DNA of 64,000 nucleotides from Hexactinellida sp. DTS-2022 (Eukaryota > Porifera > Hexactinellida), in assembly GCA_028753945.1 (NCBI GenBank), contig JAPNXP010000001.1, positions 7,864,501-7,928,500 on the forward strand. The letters are read 5' to 3'. The notes beneath the pieces were generated by a model. That model was not told the origin of the DNA and searched no databases. It saw nothing but the letters and a program-made list of their open reading frames with translations. This document shows positions 63,484 through 64,000 of the stretch, one piece after another. The translations under genes and the position numbers were made by a program. Within the stretch, counting starts at the first letter, position 1, and each line of letters starts with the position of its first letter.

Positions 63484-63646
63484 GGAATTGTGCAGGGACG
63501 CTCCTTTTGGAGTATGATTTTTGGAAATTTTAATTAGGAGCGCGAAAATTTCGAATCTTCTCCTATCTGTAACATTCATTTGTGATTTAGGCGTGTGAAA
63601 ATTGATCAGACCAGCATTAGGAGCGTATTTATTTCAAATGGCTGTA
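63484..63646 (+). repeat. GGAGCG dispersed repeat, copy 3
   Basis: ACGCTCCTTTTGGAGTATGA, TTAGGAGCGCGAAAATT and GATTTAGGCGTGTGAAAATT as in copies 1 and 2. Confidence 0.8.
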
Positions 63647-64000
63647 TATAGTATACCATTGTTAGTGTATCAGATAATCGGCCATACTATTAAAATTATA
63701 TCTATCTAATTATATTGCTAAGATAAGTTTAATGCAACGCCATATTCTGTGATGCCAATGAGCAAGCTCTGTTTAAGTTTCAAAATTACACAGGTTATTT
63801 CAGCAAATAATTAGAATTCTTATTCTCTCTAGTATAAATGAGGTTACCTCGTAATCACCTTAAGGTCACATTATCTGATAACCTGGAAATTCATGTTCTA
63901 TAAGAACATGAATTTCTAGTCACAGTATTATCTCTATGTATGGAGATGTATTATAGCCAAGATATTCTTTATAAATAATATAATCATCCTTTGAATTGTA
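63647..64000. other. Right-edge intergenic, no gene
   Basis: AT-rich. A short inverted pair CATGTTCTATAAGAACATG (63891-63909) with extended arms GAAATTCATG/CATGAATTTC is the only structure. Confidence 0.5.

Overview
The window is nuclear DNA from an invertebrate metazoan that I cannot place further. The evidence is canonical GT-AG introns, animal-type genes (espin, UNC-45, CCDC181, xanthine dehydrogenase, Arp2, LSM6, POLE4, IAH1, a dynein LC8-like chain) and about a dozen families of small DNA transposons. Host introns are few and many are tiny (about 49-70 nt). Several conserved genes (UNC-45, Arp2, espin, IAH1, LSM6) are single uninterrupted reading frames. No rRNA, tRNA or CRISPR was recognised.

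Layout: 1-3.9 kb holds a minus-strand USP20/33-type deubiquitinase in at least six exons. At 4.9-11.6 kb one old dispersed repeat has been hit in turn by an R2-like LINE whose first ORF is a KMT2E-like PHD finger, by a MULE DNA transposon with FLYWCH and RING modules, and by a hAT MITE; target duplications can be read for all three. 11.8-12.8 kb is a minisatellite-bearing, Helentron-like element. 12.9-15.0 kb holds two minus-strand genes (a SAM-domain protein and an NHL propeller protein), 18.8-20.0 kb POLE4 and LSM6, 22.3-23.5 kb an orphan multi-pass membrane protein, 25.0-25.5 kb an Mpv17/PXMP2 protein and 26.1-27.8 kb espin. 28-36.6 kb is almost all repeats (foldback elements, hAT and Tc1/mariner MITEs) around one LC8-like gene.

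From 37.1 kb come UNC-45, then a complete 14-exon xanthine dehydrogenase (40.5-49.4 kb, 1326 aa predicted) with transposons in its introns, then CCDC181, which has a 2.26 kb composite transposon 13 bp upstream of its start codon. 54-59.3 kb holds a small PhK-gamma-like kinase with a TATA box, the esterase IAH1 and Arp2. 59.6-64 kb is again nested repeats.

The host genes show no operon or shared pathway; they look like ordinary independent neighbours. Espin, UNC-45 and Arp2 all touch actomyosin, but nothing in the sequence shows co-regulation. The strongest unusual signals are the PHD-bearing RLE retrotransposon, the FLYWCH-MULE-RING transposase, a recurring triple-hairpin motif, the very long palindromes and the nested insertions dated by exact target duplications.
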